Under the pieces are notes generated by a model, which saw nothing but the letters and a program-made list of their open reading frames with translations, did not search any database and had not been told where the DNA came from. DNA of 50,839 bases from Bacteroidota bacterium (lineage in GTDB: Bacteria > Bacteroidota > Bacteroidia > Flavobacteriales > Weeksellaceae), in the NCBI GenBank assembly GCA_023394415.1, contig JAEXAR010000025.1:1-50839 (forward strand). The letters are read 5' to 3'. This document shows positions 26,232 to 33,986 of the stretch, piece after piece. The stretch's first letter is position 1, and every line of letters begins with the position of its first letter. The translations under genes and the position numbers were made by a program.

Positions 26232-26278
26232 ATACATTTTTCTTACAATTCAATTTCCTTTTAATTCAACATTTATGT

Positions 26279-26286
26279 TATATTTG
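26279..26286 (+). promoter_or_regulatory. -7 box that fixes the start of the outer-membrane barrel gene
   Basis: TATATTTG is a perfect TAnnTTTG match. A start site about seven bases later leaves no room for the upstream ATG at 26275 and favours the ATG at 26308. Confidence 0.5.
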
Positions 26287-26307
26287 GCTACTTTAATTTT
26301 AATATTT

Positions 26308-26961
26308 ATGAAGAAAAATCTACTGATGCTTGCTCTTCTTGCAGGTTCTGTACTGGGATTTGCTCAGCAAAAAATCACCGTAATTCCATCTATTGGTTAT
26401 GCTTGGCGTGTTGTGAAAACGGCTGATAATATGCCGGCAGATCAGAAGGAATATGTAAAAGGTCTTAAGTCAGGTTTCAATTTTGATATAGCTGCCTATT
26501 ACCGTGTAAACAATGCAAGTGGCATTGGACTTAAATACAATCTTTATACGGCTTCTCACACGGGAACCTTTAAGGTAACGGATAATACGCAGAATGAGAG
26601 TGTATTGTTTAGTAATTTTAAAACGGAAGACAAAATTTCTTTTATTGGCCCGGGTTTTATCTATACTAATTTTGAAGAAGCTGTTAAGCATAAATTGTAT
26701 TATGATATGGCTGTAGGTTTAATCAGCTATGTTTCAAAAAATGATTTGGTAGAAACAAAGGGTTCCAATTTAGGATTGGCAGCAACAATTGGCTATATGT
26801 ATCAAGTTTCACCTGCGTTTATGATTGGACCTCAATTTTCATACACGGGAGGAGTCTTAAAAAAATATAAAATCAATGGTACCGAAGTGAAGTTGAACGA
26901 AGGTGAATATGAAGGTCTTCACAGAGTTGCAGCAAGTTTAGGAGCCACTTTTAGGTTTTAA
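26308..26961 (+). CDS. Outer-membrane beta-barrel protein (OmpA/porin-like fold)
   Basis: From the ATG at 26308 the 217-aa product starts with a clean signal peptide (KKNLLMLALLAGSVLGFAQQ). The rest alternates amphipathic strands (GIGLKYNLYTASH, GLAATIGYMYQVS, FMIGPQFSYTGGV) and ends in RVAASLGATFRF, with the terminal Phe expected for a BAM-inserted outer-membrane barrel. Eight to ten strands fit the length. The family resembles the many small porin-like barrels of Flavobacteria. No specific function can be given. Confidence 0.78.
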   Translation: MKKNLLMLALLAGSVLGFAQQKITVIPSIGYAWRVVKTADNMPADQKEYVKGLKSGFNFDIAAYYRVNNASGIGLKYNLYTASHTGTFKVTDNTQNESVLFSNFKTEDKISFIGPGFIYTNFEEAVKHKLYYDMAVGLISYVSKNDLVETKGSNLGLAATIGYMYQVSPAFMIGPQFSYTGGVLKKYKINGTEVKLNEGEYEGLHRVAASLGATFRF

Positions 26962-26994
26962 GATTTCCTGCTTCCAACTTCGGTATCAAAATCT

Positions 26995-27002
26995 TATCTT
27001 TG
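26995..27002 (+). promoter_or_regulatory. -7 box for the deoxyhypusine synthase-like gene
   Basis: TATCTTTG matches TAnnTTTG, 20 bases before the ATG. Confidence 0.45.
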
Positions 27003-27022
27003 CTAAAATTTTATAAAACAAA

Positions 27023-27997
27023 ATGAGTTACACGATTACAGAATTTATCGAAAAATACTATCTGCATTTCAACTCTGCGGCTTTAGTAGATGCTTCTAAA
27101 GGTTATGTTGCACACCTTAAGGATGGCGGTAAAATGATGATAACACTTGCCGGAGCAATGTCTACGGCTGAACTTGGAAAAATTCTTGCTGAAATGATCC
27201 GTCAGGATAAAGTGCATATCATTTCCTGTACCGGTGCCAACTTAGAAGAGGATTTAATGAATCTTGTGGCACATTCTCATTATAAGAGAGTTCCAAATTA
27301 CAGGGATCTTACACCTCAAGAAGAATGGGATTTGCTGGAGAATGGGCTTAACAGGGTAACAGATACTTGTATCCCGGAGGAAGAAGCGTTCAGAAGACTT
27401 CAGAAACATATTGTGGAAATTTGGAAAGATGCCGAAGCTAAAGGCGAAAGATATTTTCCGCACGAGTATATGTACAAAATGTTGCTTTCAGGAGTTTTAG
27501 AACAGTATTACGAAATCCCTAAAGAGAATTCTTGGATGCTCGCAGCAGCAGAGAAGAATCTTCCGATTGTGGTTCCGGGTTGGGAAGATTCCACAATGGG
27601 AAATATATTTACCAGTTACTGTATAAAGGGAGAAATGAAGCCTTCCACAGTGAAGTCTGGTATTGAATATATGATGTTCCTTGCTGATTGGTATCCAAAA
27701 AATTCAGGAGGTAAAGGTGTTGGGTTCTTCCAAATTGGTGGTGGTATTGCAGGAGATTTCCCAATCTGTGTGGTGCCAATGCTGTATCAGGATTTAGAGA
27801 TGACGGATATTCCGTTTTGGTCTTATTTCTGCCAAATTTCAGATTCTACAACCTCTTACGGATCTTATTCGGGAGCCGTTCCAAACGAAAAAATTACTTG
27901 GGGAAAACTGGATATTACCACACCGAAATATATCGTTGAAAGTGATGCAACCATTTGTGCGCCATTGATGTTTCAGTATATTTTAGAAAATTCATAA
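27023..27997 (+). CDS. Deoxyhypusine synthase family protein
   Basis: The 324-aa protein shares the deoxyhypusine synthase fold: the NAD-binding core (ITLAGAMSTAELGKILAEMI, ISCTGANLEEDL), PVVVPGWEDSTMG and the active-site segment ending in TWGKLD, where Lys295 matches the catalytic lysine of the WGK motif. True deoxyhypusine synthase modifies eIF5A, which bacteria lack. Bacterial members are thought to make homospermidine-like polyamines or to act in related NAD-dependent aminobutyl transfer. No polyamine gene is adjacent here. A terminator follows directly. Confidence 0.88.
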   Translation: MSYTITEFIEKYYLHFNSAALVDASKGYVAHLKDGGKMMITLAGAMSTAELGKILAEMIRQDKVHIISCTGANLEEDLMNLVAHSHYKRVPNYRDLTPQEEWDLLENGLNRVTDTCIPEEEAFRRLQKHIVEIWKDAEAKGERYFPHEYMYKMLLSGVLEQYYEIPKENSWMLAAAEKNLPIVVPGWEDSTMGNIFTSYCIKGEMKPSTVKSGIEYMMFLADWYPKNSGGKGVGFFQIGGGIAGDFPICVVPMLYQDLEMTDIPFWSYFCQISDSTTSYGSYSGAVPNEKITWGKLDITTPKYIVESDATICAPLMFQYILENS

Positions 27998-28036
27998 TTA
28001 TATCCAAAATTCTTTTCTAAAAGAAGAATTAGTTAG

Positions 28037-28065
28037 AAAGCATTCCGTTTGGGATGCTTTTTTTG
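28037..28065 (+). terminator. Terminator after the deoxyhypusine synthase-like gene
   Basis: AAAGCATTCC and GGGATGCTTT pair around a four-base loop (one wobble), followed by T residues. Confidence 0.85.
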
Positions 28066-28100
28066 TTAGAAGCAATTGGATTTCCATTCTTTAGAACTTA

Positions 28101-28161
28101 CGGACCGGCTTTCCACTACAATCTTTTTTTATAAAAAGGATTTTCGTTACAATCCGGGCTA
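28101..28161 (+). repeat. Interspersed element copy B1
   Basis: The segment CGGACCGGCTTTCCACTA, then CAATCTTTTTTT and AAAAAGGATTTTCGTTAC, then AATCC matches, in reverse orientation, the element at 31641-31769 (AAAAAAAGATTG, and GGAAATCCTTTTTTTT reading the other way). The T-run and A-run meet in the middle, so the RNA can fold. Confidence 0.55.
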
Positions 28162-28224
28162 TAAAGGGTTTCTGTTCTTCGGATTTCGGGGGCATTTCTA
28201 ACCTTACAAAATCCTTCATTACAA

Positions 28225-28257
28225 AATCCTTCAAGGATTTGAAATCCTTGAAGGATT
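28225..28257. repeat. 16-bp perfect hairpin with CCTTCAAGGATT core
   Basis: Two perfect 16-base inverted arms (28225-28240, 28242-28257) are separated by one base. Fourteen bases of the left arm recur at 28662-28675, on the other side of the ATL gene. Confidence 0.75.
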
Positions 28258-28267
28258 AATGAAAAAT

Positions 28268-28298
28268 ACTTACGGCGCAGCTTTGCTGCGCCGTAAGT
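28268..28298. repeat. GC-rich hairpin upstream of the ATL gene
   Basis: Perfect 14-base arms (28268-28281 and 28285-28298) enclose the loop TTT. The core TACGGCGCAGC / GCTGCGCCGTA is the same as in the hairpin at 28680-28720. No T run follows, so it is not a typical terminator in the plus direction. Confidence 0.8.
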
Positions 28299-28341
28299 AA
28301 ACACCCCAAAATTCAAACTTTATATTCGAAACAAAAAATCC

Positions 28342-28349
28342 TAAATTTG
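28342..28349 (+). promoter_or_regulatory. -7 box close to the ATL start codon
   Basis: TAAATTTG matches TAnnTTTG only four bases before the ATG at 28354. If used, the mRNA would be leaderless or nearly so. Confidence 0.35.
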
Positions 28350-28353
28350 AAAA

Positions 28354-28659
28354 ATGAACGACTTATTTAAACAGCAAGTTTTTGAAATCATCCGCCTTAT
28401 ACCCGAAGGTAGAGTAACCAATTACGGAGCTATTGCAAAAGCTGTAGGTTATCCCAAACATTCACGACACGTAGGGAAAGTATTGAGCGGTTATGATGAA
28501 GATTTTCCGGCGCATCGTGTTTGCAATTCGTCAGGATATATTACAGCAAGCTGTTTGAGTGATTTTGTAAGTAAATTAAAAAGGGAAGGAATTGAAGTGA
28601 AGGAACATAAAATTCAAAATTTTAAAAATATCTTTTGGGATCCTTTAAAGGAATTGTAG
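28354..28659 (+). CDS. Alkyltransferase-like (ATL) DNA-repair protein, MGMT fold without the active cysteine
   Basis: The 101-aa protein consists of the DNA-binding domain of O6-alkylguanine-DNA alkyltransferase: RVTNYGAIAKAVGYPKHSRHVGKVL (helix-turn-helix with the arginine finger region). It then has PAHRVCNSSG in place of the PCHRV active site. The reactive Cys is Ala, as in ATL proteins. ATLs bind alkylated guanine without removing the adduct and hand it to nucleotide excision repair. The nearby Cys of HRVC is not at the catalytic place. The gene stands alone, between hairpin repeats, convergent to recA. Confidence 0.9.
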   Translation: MNDLFKQQVFEIIRLIPEGRVTNYGAIAKAVGYPKHSRHVGKVLSGYDEDFPAHRVCNSSGYITASCLSDFVSKLKREGIEVKEHKIQNFKNIFWDPLKEL

Positions 28660-28679
28660 AGTCCTTCAAGGATTTATAA

Positions 28680-28720
28680 AAACCAATTACGGCGCAGCAA
28701 AGCTGCGCCGTAATTGGTTT
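28680..28720. terminator. Perfect 19-bp hairpin between ATL and recA, probable two-way terminator
   Basis: Arms 28680-28698 and 28702-28720 are perfect inverted copies around AAA. A residues precede and T residues (TTT) end it, with AAAAA after. It sits between convergent genes and can fold in either transcript. Its core repeats that of the hairpin at 28268-28298. Confidence 0.75.
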
Positions 28721-28734
28721 AAAAAGATAAAAAA

Positions 28735-29736
28735 CTATTTCTCGTTCATCGATTCTTTTACTTTAGCTTCCAGTTCTTCTGCTAATTCAGGATTGTCTCT
28801 TAAAACATCTTTCACAGCATCTCTTCCTTGTCCAAGTTTGGTTTCCTCATAGCTAAACCAAGATCCGCTTTTCTTTACAATACCCATTTCTACGGCAGTA
28901 TCCAGAATTTCACCTGTTTTGGAAACACCTTCACCATACATAATATCAAATTCAGCCATTTTGAAAGGTGGAGCTACTTTGTTTTTCACAATTTTCACCT
29001 TTACGCGGCTTCCTACTGCTTCATCACCTTGTTTAATTGGGGCGCTTGCTTTTCTGATATCAATTCTTACCGAAGCATAGAACTTCAAAGCATTACCACC
29101 GGTAGTTGTTTCGGGATTTCCGAACATTACACCTATTTTTTCTCTCAATTGGTTAATGAAAATTACGGTACATTTTGTTCTGGAAATAGTGGCAGTCAAT
29201 TTTCTCAAAGCTTGCGACATCAATCTTGCGTGAAGTCCCATTTTTGAGTCTCCCATTTCTCCTTCAATTTCAGCTTTTGGGGTAAGAGCTGCAACAGAGT
29301 CAATTACAACGATATCGATGGCTCCCGAGCGAATCAAATTGTCTGCAATTTCTAAAGCTTGTTCACCATTATCCGGTTGTGAAATAATTAAATCATCTAA
29401 ATTGATTCCTAGTTTTGCCGCATAATGTCTGTCGAAAGCGTGTTCCGCATCTATAAATGCTGCAATTCCTCCTTGCTTTTGGGCTTCGGCAATGGCGTGA
29501 AGGGTTAACGTGGTTTTACCTGAAGATTCCGGACCATAAATTTCGATCACTCTTCCTTTAGGATAACCGCCAACACCAAGGGCAATATCCAAACCAAGTG
29601 AACCTGAAGGAATAACTTCAATAGAAGTATCTACAGAATCGTCACCCAATGTCATTACGGTTCCTTTTCCGTAGGTTTTATCTAGTTTTTCAAGCACTAA
29701 AGCGAGTGCTTTTTTCTTATCGTCTGCTGAACTCAT
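28735..29736 (-). CDS. recA: Recombinase RecA
   Basis: RecA forms filaments on single-stranded DNA for strand exchange and triggers the SOS response. The 333-aa protein has Walker A GPESSGKTT (68-76), the IDAEHAFD motif, the QPDNGEQALEI segment with the ATP-sensing residues, loop regions (MGLHARLMSQALRKLT, GNPETTTGGNALKFYASVR) and an acidic C-terminus (PELAEELEAKVKESMNEK). I see no obvious SOS box upstream, which is common in Bacteroidota. Confidence 0.98.
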   Translation of the reverse strand: MSSADDKKKALALVLEKLDKTYGKGTVMTLGDDSVDTSIEVIPSGSLGLDIALGVGGYPKGRVIEIYGPESSGKTTLTLHAIAEAQKQGGIAAFIDAEHAFDRHYAAKLGINLDDLIISQPDNGEQALEIADNLIRSGAIDIVVIDSVAALTPKAEIEGEMGDSKMGLHARLMSQALRKLTATISRTKCTVIFINQLREKIGVMFGNPETTTGGNALKFYASVRIDIRKASAPIKQGDEAVGSRVKVKIVKNKVAPPFKMAEFDIMYGEGVSKTGEILDTAVEMGIVKKSGSWFSYEETKLGQGRDAVKDVLRDNPELAEELEAKVKESMNEK

Positions 29737-29754
29737 TTAATAATATTATTTTTT

Positions 29755-29762
29755 CAAAAATA
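29755..29762 (-). promoter_or_regulatory. -7 box for recA
   Basis: On the minus strand TATTTTTG matches TAnnTTTG, 18 bases before the ATG. Confidence 0.5.
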
Positions 29763-29982
29763 CGGAATTAAATTTTTTGTTACCACGATTACCCGAATAA
29801 TTATTGATAATTTTTGTAGCAATTTTTTAAAAATAATTCTAAATTAATAGTAGAGCAATTTATCAATAAGAATGGGCTTTAGCTCACTTTGGAAAATATC
29901 AATTCCTATTGGCTTAGCCAAAATTTATTGTTCAATTAACGAAAAGAAATACTGTTCCGAAGTTTCTTTCGGGATGACCAAT

Positions 29983-31188
29983 CTAATAATGAAAATCTTT
30001 TGGCGTGTGTTTAATATAATCATCCAATACTTTCATTTGATTTTTATTGCCTAATTCAACCAGCTTGTTGTAGCCTTCAGGTTTTTTAATGTCGAAACTT
30101 TTTTGTGAAATTTTATTAGCCTGAATAACCATTTTTGGAAATATGGAAGGGAAGGAAACGGCTGGGATTCTTAGTCTTTCATTCACTTCTTTATCCAACA
30201 TAAACCAGTTCATACTCTGATGAAGATTAAGCAATAATTTCCGCTGGAATTGAAATTTGTAAATGGTGTTTGTTAAATTTTCATCGAGCAAAGCCCTTGC
30301 AAGTTGAACAGAGTCTTCATCAGATTTGTCCTGTAAAGAACTCCATAAATAAAGTTGATTCACCGCTTCCTGTCTATTTTCTGGCAAATATTCTGCTGGA
30401 ATTCCTAAAAGATAACCAATATATTTCCAAAGGTGAAATACGCCTTTTTCTTCATCTTCTGTAATCTTAATCCCCAGTTTTTTCAATCCTTGCATAAAAA
30501 CCAACGAAAATCCGGTGTATGTTGCAATCATATCCCACGAATTAATGGGTTCTCCCCATTTTTCATAGTTCCAATGTTCTACTTTCTTTTTGATGGTAAG
30601 CCTTGCGTATGAATGCATCAATCGGGTTCTTACAATAAGTTGGTAGGCTTCGGAGTTTGTTTTTAAAGCATTTTCTCTCGTTACATGAACCCAGAATTCC
30701 AAAGTGTCTTTCAAACGTTTCACGGCGCCTTTTTTTAAAGCTCCTGTGAAGATGAGTGGTTTATTGAGGTAAGCATAATCGTAACCGCCCATTAATGTAA
30801 AATCCCTAAGGATAATCAAAGCGTTGGTTCCGGTGCGCATATTGAAACGAGCACCAATGTTTGCCAAATCTTCATCAAACCAATTGGGAATGTTCTGCAT
30901 TTGCAGAAACATCCTCTTTAGGCTTTCAGGTGCATTATCACTTTCGGAGATTTTATTTTTTGTATAGGATTGTACCAAAGCACTTGCTTCGTTGTAAGGT
31001 AGCTTCAGGTAAGTATCTTTTACAACATCGTCGCCAAGCTCATCCACTTCGTAATAAAGATGCGAATATTTTTCAAAATTCTTAATGTTAGGTGTAGTTC
31101 CGGTCCAGTTTATAAGCTCTTTGCCGTTACCTTCGTTCCAAAATTTTTTAAAATGTTCGCTGTTGTAAAAAATGGGTTTTGCCTGCAT
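29983..31188 (-). CDS. Oxygenase MpaB family protein (DUF2236)
   Basis: The 401-aa protein is predicted to be all-helical and matches the MpaB/DUF2236 family: WFDEDLANIGARFNMRTG, LMGGYDYAYLNKPLIFTGAL and WVHVTRENALK with a later LMHSYARL histidine region, then SWDMIATYTGFSLVFMQGLKKLG. Members include the fungal mycophenolic-acid oxygenase MpaB and the latex oxygenase Lcp, which use a b-type haem held by His. The substrate here is unknown. Its ATG overlaps the stop of the small membrane-protein gene (TAATG), so the two are translationally coupled. Confidence 0.87.
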   Translation of the reverse strand: MQAKPIFYNSEHFKKFWNEGNGKELINWTGTTPNIKNFEKYSHLYYEVDELGDDVVKDTYLKLPYNEASALVQSYTKNKISESDNAPESLKRMFLQMQNIPNWFDEDLANIGARFNMRTGTNALIILRDFTLMGGYDYAYLNKPLIFTGALKKGAVKRLKDTLEFWVHVTRENALKTNSEAYQLIVRTRLMHSYARLTIKKKVEHWNYEKWGEPINSWDMIATYTGFSLVFMQGLKKLGIKITEDEEKGVFHLWKYIGYLLGIPAEYLPENRQEAVNQLYLWSSLQDKSDEDSVQLARALLDENLTNTIYKFQFQRKLLLNLHQSMNWFMLDKEVNERLRIPAVSFPSIFPKMVIQANKISQKSFDIKKPEGYNKLVELGNKNQMKVLDDYIKHTPKDFHY

Positions 31189-31589
31189 TATTTTTGTTTA
31201 TAAAGAAAGTAAGTGGCGATTCCTGTTATGATAATTTGCGGAACTAAAGATAATCCTCCAAAACTTCCCCCTGTTTGAAAAAAGCCATAACTTCCTATGC
31301 TTGCGGATGTTCCTGTAGGATAATCAACACTGTTTGGTACTTTTAAAAACAATTGAATGGTTATTATTGAAATAACATAGAATATGGAAGTATAAGCTAA
31401 GGTTTTGCCTAAATTTTTAGTTTCCAAAATTAAAATTACTGCAGCTAAAAATGGTGGAATTGTTACCAAATGATAAATAATCCGTTCTATAACAGTTGGT
31501 GTTGCATCCAGAAACAAAAATTGTCGTATCGCAAACTCAGAAACCAAAATTTGTAAAATTAAGGCAATGATAATGGTGAAAATCTTCAT
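31188..31589 (-). CDS. Small four-helix membrane protein of unknown function, coupled to the MpaB-like gene
   Basis: I start it at the Met that opens a hydrophobic helix (MKIFTIIIALILQILVSEF, 31587-31589) rather than at the longer frame, whose leader lies in repeat DNA. The 133-aa product has about four transmembrane segments and a glycine-rich loop near the end (GSYGFFQTGGSFGG) before the last helix. I recognise no family. The one-base overlap of its stop with the MpaB-like start (TAATG) implies they are made together, so it may be a membrane partner of that oxygenase. Confidence 0.65.
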   Translation of the reverse strand: MKIFTIIIALILQILVSEFAIRQFLFLDATPTVIERIIYHLVTIPPFLAAVILILETKNLGKTLAYTSIFYVISIITIQLFLKVPNSVDYPTGTSASIGSYGFFQTGGSFGGLSLVPQIIITGIATYFLYKQK

Positions 31590-31640
31590 ATCAATAATTT
31601 TTGTGGGCTGTTTTTTTACTTGAGATAAATGCAATTTTCA

Positions 31641-31769
31641 CGCCGCATCCCGCAATAGGGATAGTAGTGGAAATCCTTTTTTTTGAATGGAAAAAACCTT
31701 GGCAAAAAAAGATTGAAACGAATAGCCCGACCCGAGATGCTGGTTTAGAAGTTGGCGAGGGGATTGCCC
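31641..31769 (-). repeat. Interspersed element copy B2
   Basis: GCATC (31645-31649) and GATGC (31736-31740) form outer inverted ends. AATCCTTTTTTTT and AAAAAAAGATT form inner arms. Its reverse complement matches the element at 28101-28161, and its layout resembles the one at 12085-12213. It lies between the gap gene end and the small membrane-protein gene. Confidence 0.55.
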
Positions 31770-31800
31770 ATTTTAAATCAATAATTATACTGCAGTTTAT

Positions 31801-31838
31801 TTACAAAAAAAACCTCTCGAAAATTCGAAAGGCATTTT
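31801..31838 (-). terminator. gap terminator
   Basis: On the minus strand CCTTTCGAA and TTCGAGAGG pair with one mismatch and are followed by a run of eight T residues. Confidence 0.7.
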
Positions 31839-31860
31839 TTATTGATTTCAGATTCTAAAT

Positions 31861-32865
31861 TTATAGGGAAGCTGAATGTACCAAAAGATCCGTCAATTTA
31901 TTAGAATATCCGGTTTCATTATCATACCAAGATACTACTTTCACGAATGTTGGAGAAAGCATAATACCTGCGTCTTTATCGAAAATAGATGTTCTCTTGT
32001 CGCCAATAAAGTCTTGTGATACTACTGCATCTTCAGTGTAACCAAGAATTCCTTTCAATTCACCTTCTGAAGCAGCTTTCATAGCAGCAGCGATTTCGTC
32101 GTAAGAAGTTGGTTTTTCTAATCTTGCAGTAAGGTCAACAACAGAAACATCAGCCGTTGGTACTCTGAAAGACATCCCTGTCAATTTTCCGTTTAGGGAA
32201 GGAATTACTTTACCTACTGCTTTTGCAGCTCCTGTTGATGAAGGGATGATGTTTAGCAATGCAGAACGTCCTCCTCTCCAGTCTTTCATAGAAGGTCCGT
32301 CAACAGTTCTTTGGGTTGCTGTAGTAGCGTGTACCGTTGTCATAAGTCCTTCTGCAATTCCAAAATTATCATGAAGTACTTTTGCTAAAGGAGCAAGACA
32401 GTTAGTTGTACAAGATGCATTAGAAAAGATTTTTACATCATCCGTAAGTTCTTTATGGTTTACACCCATTACAAACATTGGTGTGTCATCTTTTGATGGT
32501 GCTGAAAGAACTACTTTTTTAGCTCCAGCAGCTAAATGTTTGGATGCACTTTCTTTGTCAAGGAAAAGTCCGGTAGATTCTACGATGTAGTCTGCACCAA
32601 CTTCGTTCCACTTCAAATTTGCAGGATCTTTTTCGGCGGAGATTCTAATTTTTTTTCCGTTCACTACAAGGTCATTACCTTCTACTTTGATTTCACCGTT
32701 GAATCTTCCGTGGACAGAATCGTATTTCATCATATACGCCATATATTCTGCATTGATGAGGTCGTTGATACCAACGATTTCGATATTGTCTCTCTCGAGC
32801 ATCGCATTGAAAACTAATCCTCCGATTCTCCCGAATCCGTTAATACCTACTTTAATTGTTGACAT
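31861..32865 (-). CDS. gap: Glyceraldehyde-3-phosphate dehydrogenase, type I
   Basis: This glycolytic enzyme oxidises glyceraldehyde-3-phosphate with NAD and phosphate. The Rossmann opening VGINGFGRIGG, the catalytic Cys152 in NASCTTNCLAPLAKVL, the general base His in HATTATQ, and the C-terminal SWYDNETGYSNK are all present. Length 334 aa is normal. It lies 30 bp downstream of pfkA on the same strand with no terminator between, giving a two-gene glycolysis operon. Confidence 0.98.
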   Translation of the reverse strand: MSTIKVGINGFGRIGGLVFNAMLERDNIEIVGINDLINAEYMAYMMKYDSVHGRFNGEIKVEGNDLVVNGKKIRISAEKDPANLKWNEVGADYIVESTGLFLDKESASKHLAAGAKKVVLSAPSKDDTPMFVMGVNHKELTDDVKIFSNASCTTNCLAPLAKVLHDNFGIAEGLMTTVHATTATQRTVDGPSMKDWRGGRSALLNIIPSSTGAAKAVGKVIPSLNGKLTGMSFRVPTADVSVVDLTARLEKPTSYDEIAAAMKAASEGELKGILGYTEDAVVSQDFIGDKRTSIFDKDAGIMLSPTFVKVVSWYDNETGYSNKLTDLLVHSASL

Positions 32866-32895
32866 AATAATTTAAGTTTTAATTGATTTTAAATA

Positions 32896-33885
32896 TTATA
32901 AAGCCAGAATTTCAGAAATCTGAAGTAAATCCTGGTTAATTTCATTGTGTTTTTTTATGGCATCTTCTATTGGCGTATACACCAACTGGTTGGAGCGAAT
33001 GCCTGCCATTACATTAGTAAGTCCTTTCATTAAACCTATTACTGCACCATAACCAAGTCTGGAAGCTAAAACTCTGTCTGCACAACTTGGAGAGCCACCA
33101 CGCTGGATGTGTCCAAGAATGGTAATTCTGATGTCGTAATTAGGATATTTTTCTTTTGTTTTTTTAGCCAAATCATATACATTACCCAATTTCTCGCCTT
33201 CTGCTACGACAACAATACTGGAATTTTTTCCTCTCTTATTAGATTTTTCAAATGTATTGAAAAGATTTTCCATGCTATCGTTTTGCTCCGGGATAAGAAT
33301 GTCTACTGCTCCTGTTGCAATCCCACTATTTAAAGCGATAAATCCTGCATCGCGTCCCATTACCTCAATAAAGAAAATTCGACTGTGTGATGTTGCAGTA
33401 TCACGAATTTTATCAATAGATTCCATCGCTGTGTTCAGCGCAGTGTCATAACCAATCGTAAAGTCTGTACCGAAAATATCATTGTCAATAGTTCCGGGAA
33501 CAGCGATAACTTTAATGCCAAATTCTTCACTAAAAATTTGTGCACCAGTAAATGTACCGTCTCCTCCAATACAAACTAAAGCTTCAATACCATTGGCTAC
33601 ACAATTATCATATGCTTTTTGTCTTCCTTCTTTCGTACGGAAAGCATCAGAACGGGCAGATTTTAGAATGGTGCCACCAAGATTAATGATATTGCTTACA
33701 GAACGCGGTCCCATTTTGGTGAAATGCGCTTCAATAAGTCCGTTATAACCTTCGCGTACGCCTACTACTTCCAAACCATGATATGCAGCGGTTCTTACCA
33801 CTGCACGAATCGCAGCATTCATTCCGGGAGCATCACCTCCGGATGTTAAAACGCCTATTTTTTTGACTCTTGAATTAATCGTCAT
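32896..33885 (-). CDS. pfkA: 6-phosphofructokinase (ATP-type)
   Basis: The enzyme phosphorylates fructose-6-phosphate, the committed step of glycolysis. Motifs visible: LTSGGDAPGMNAAIRAVVR (ATP-binding start), GGDGTFTGA (Gly at the position that favours ATP over PPi), PGTIDNDIFGTDFTIGYDTAL with the catalytic Asp, and GHIQRGGSPSCADR (allosteric/active-site). Length 329 aa fits bacterial PfkA. It is the first gene of an operon with gap. Confidence 0.97.
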   Translation of the reverse strand: MTINSRVKKIGVLTSGGDAPGMNAAIRAVVRTAAYHGLEVVGVREGYNGLIEAHFTKMGPRSVSNIINLGGTILKSARSDAFRTKEGRQKAYDNCVANGIEALVCIGGDGTFTGAQIFSEEFGIKVIAVPGTIDNDIFGTDFTIGYDTALNTAMESIDKIRDTATSHSRIFFIEVMGRDAGFIALNSGIATGAVDILIPEQNDSMENLFNTFEKSNKRGKNSSIVVVAEGEKLGNVYDLAKKTKEKYPNYDIRITILGHIQRGGSPSCADRVLASRLGYGAVIGLMKGLTNVMAGIRSNQLVYTPIEDAIKKHNEINQDLLQISEILAL

Positions 33886-33907
33886 ATTTACCTGTTTCTT
33901 ATGAGAG

Positions 33908-33915
33908 CAAATTTA
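33908..33915 (-). promoter_or_regulatory. -7 box of the pfkA-gap operon
   Basis: On the minus strand TAAATTTG matches TAnnTTTG, 22 bases before the pfkA ATG. Confidence 0.5.
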
Positions 33916-33974
33916 CGAAATAAATAGGAATTTTTTTTTAATGATTTTAAACAGTTTATTACTTTGGAAATTCA

Positions 33975-33982
33975 TATTTTTG
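33975..33982 (+). promoter_or_regulatory. -7 box for the metal-locus-like operon
   Basis: TATTTTTG matches TAnnTTTG only four bases before the ATG at 33987. No -33 element at a normal distance is seen, so the real promoter may lie elsewhere. Confidence 0.3.
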
Positions 33983-33986
33983 CTCA

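Noticed and set aside
28735..29736. LexA-type SOS box near recA
   Set aside because: I looked upstream of the start for a palindromic GAAC/GTTC-type site and found none I could defend.
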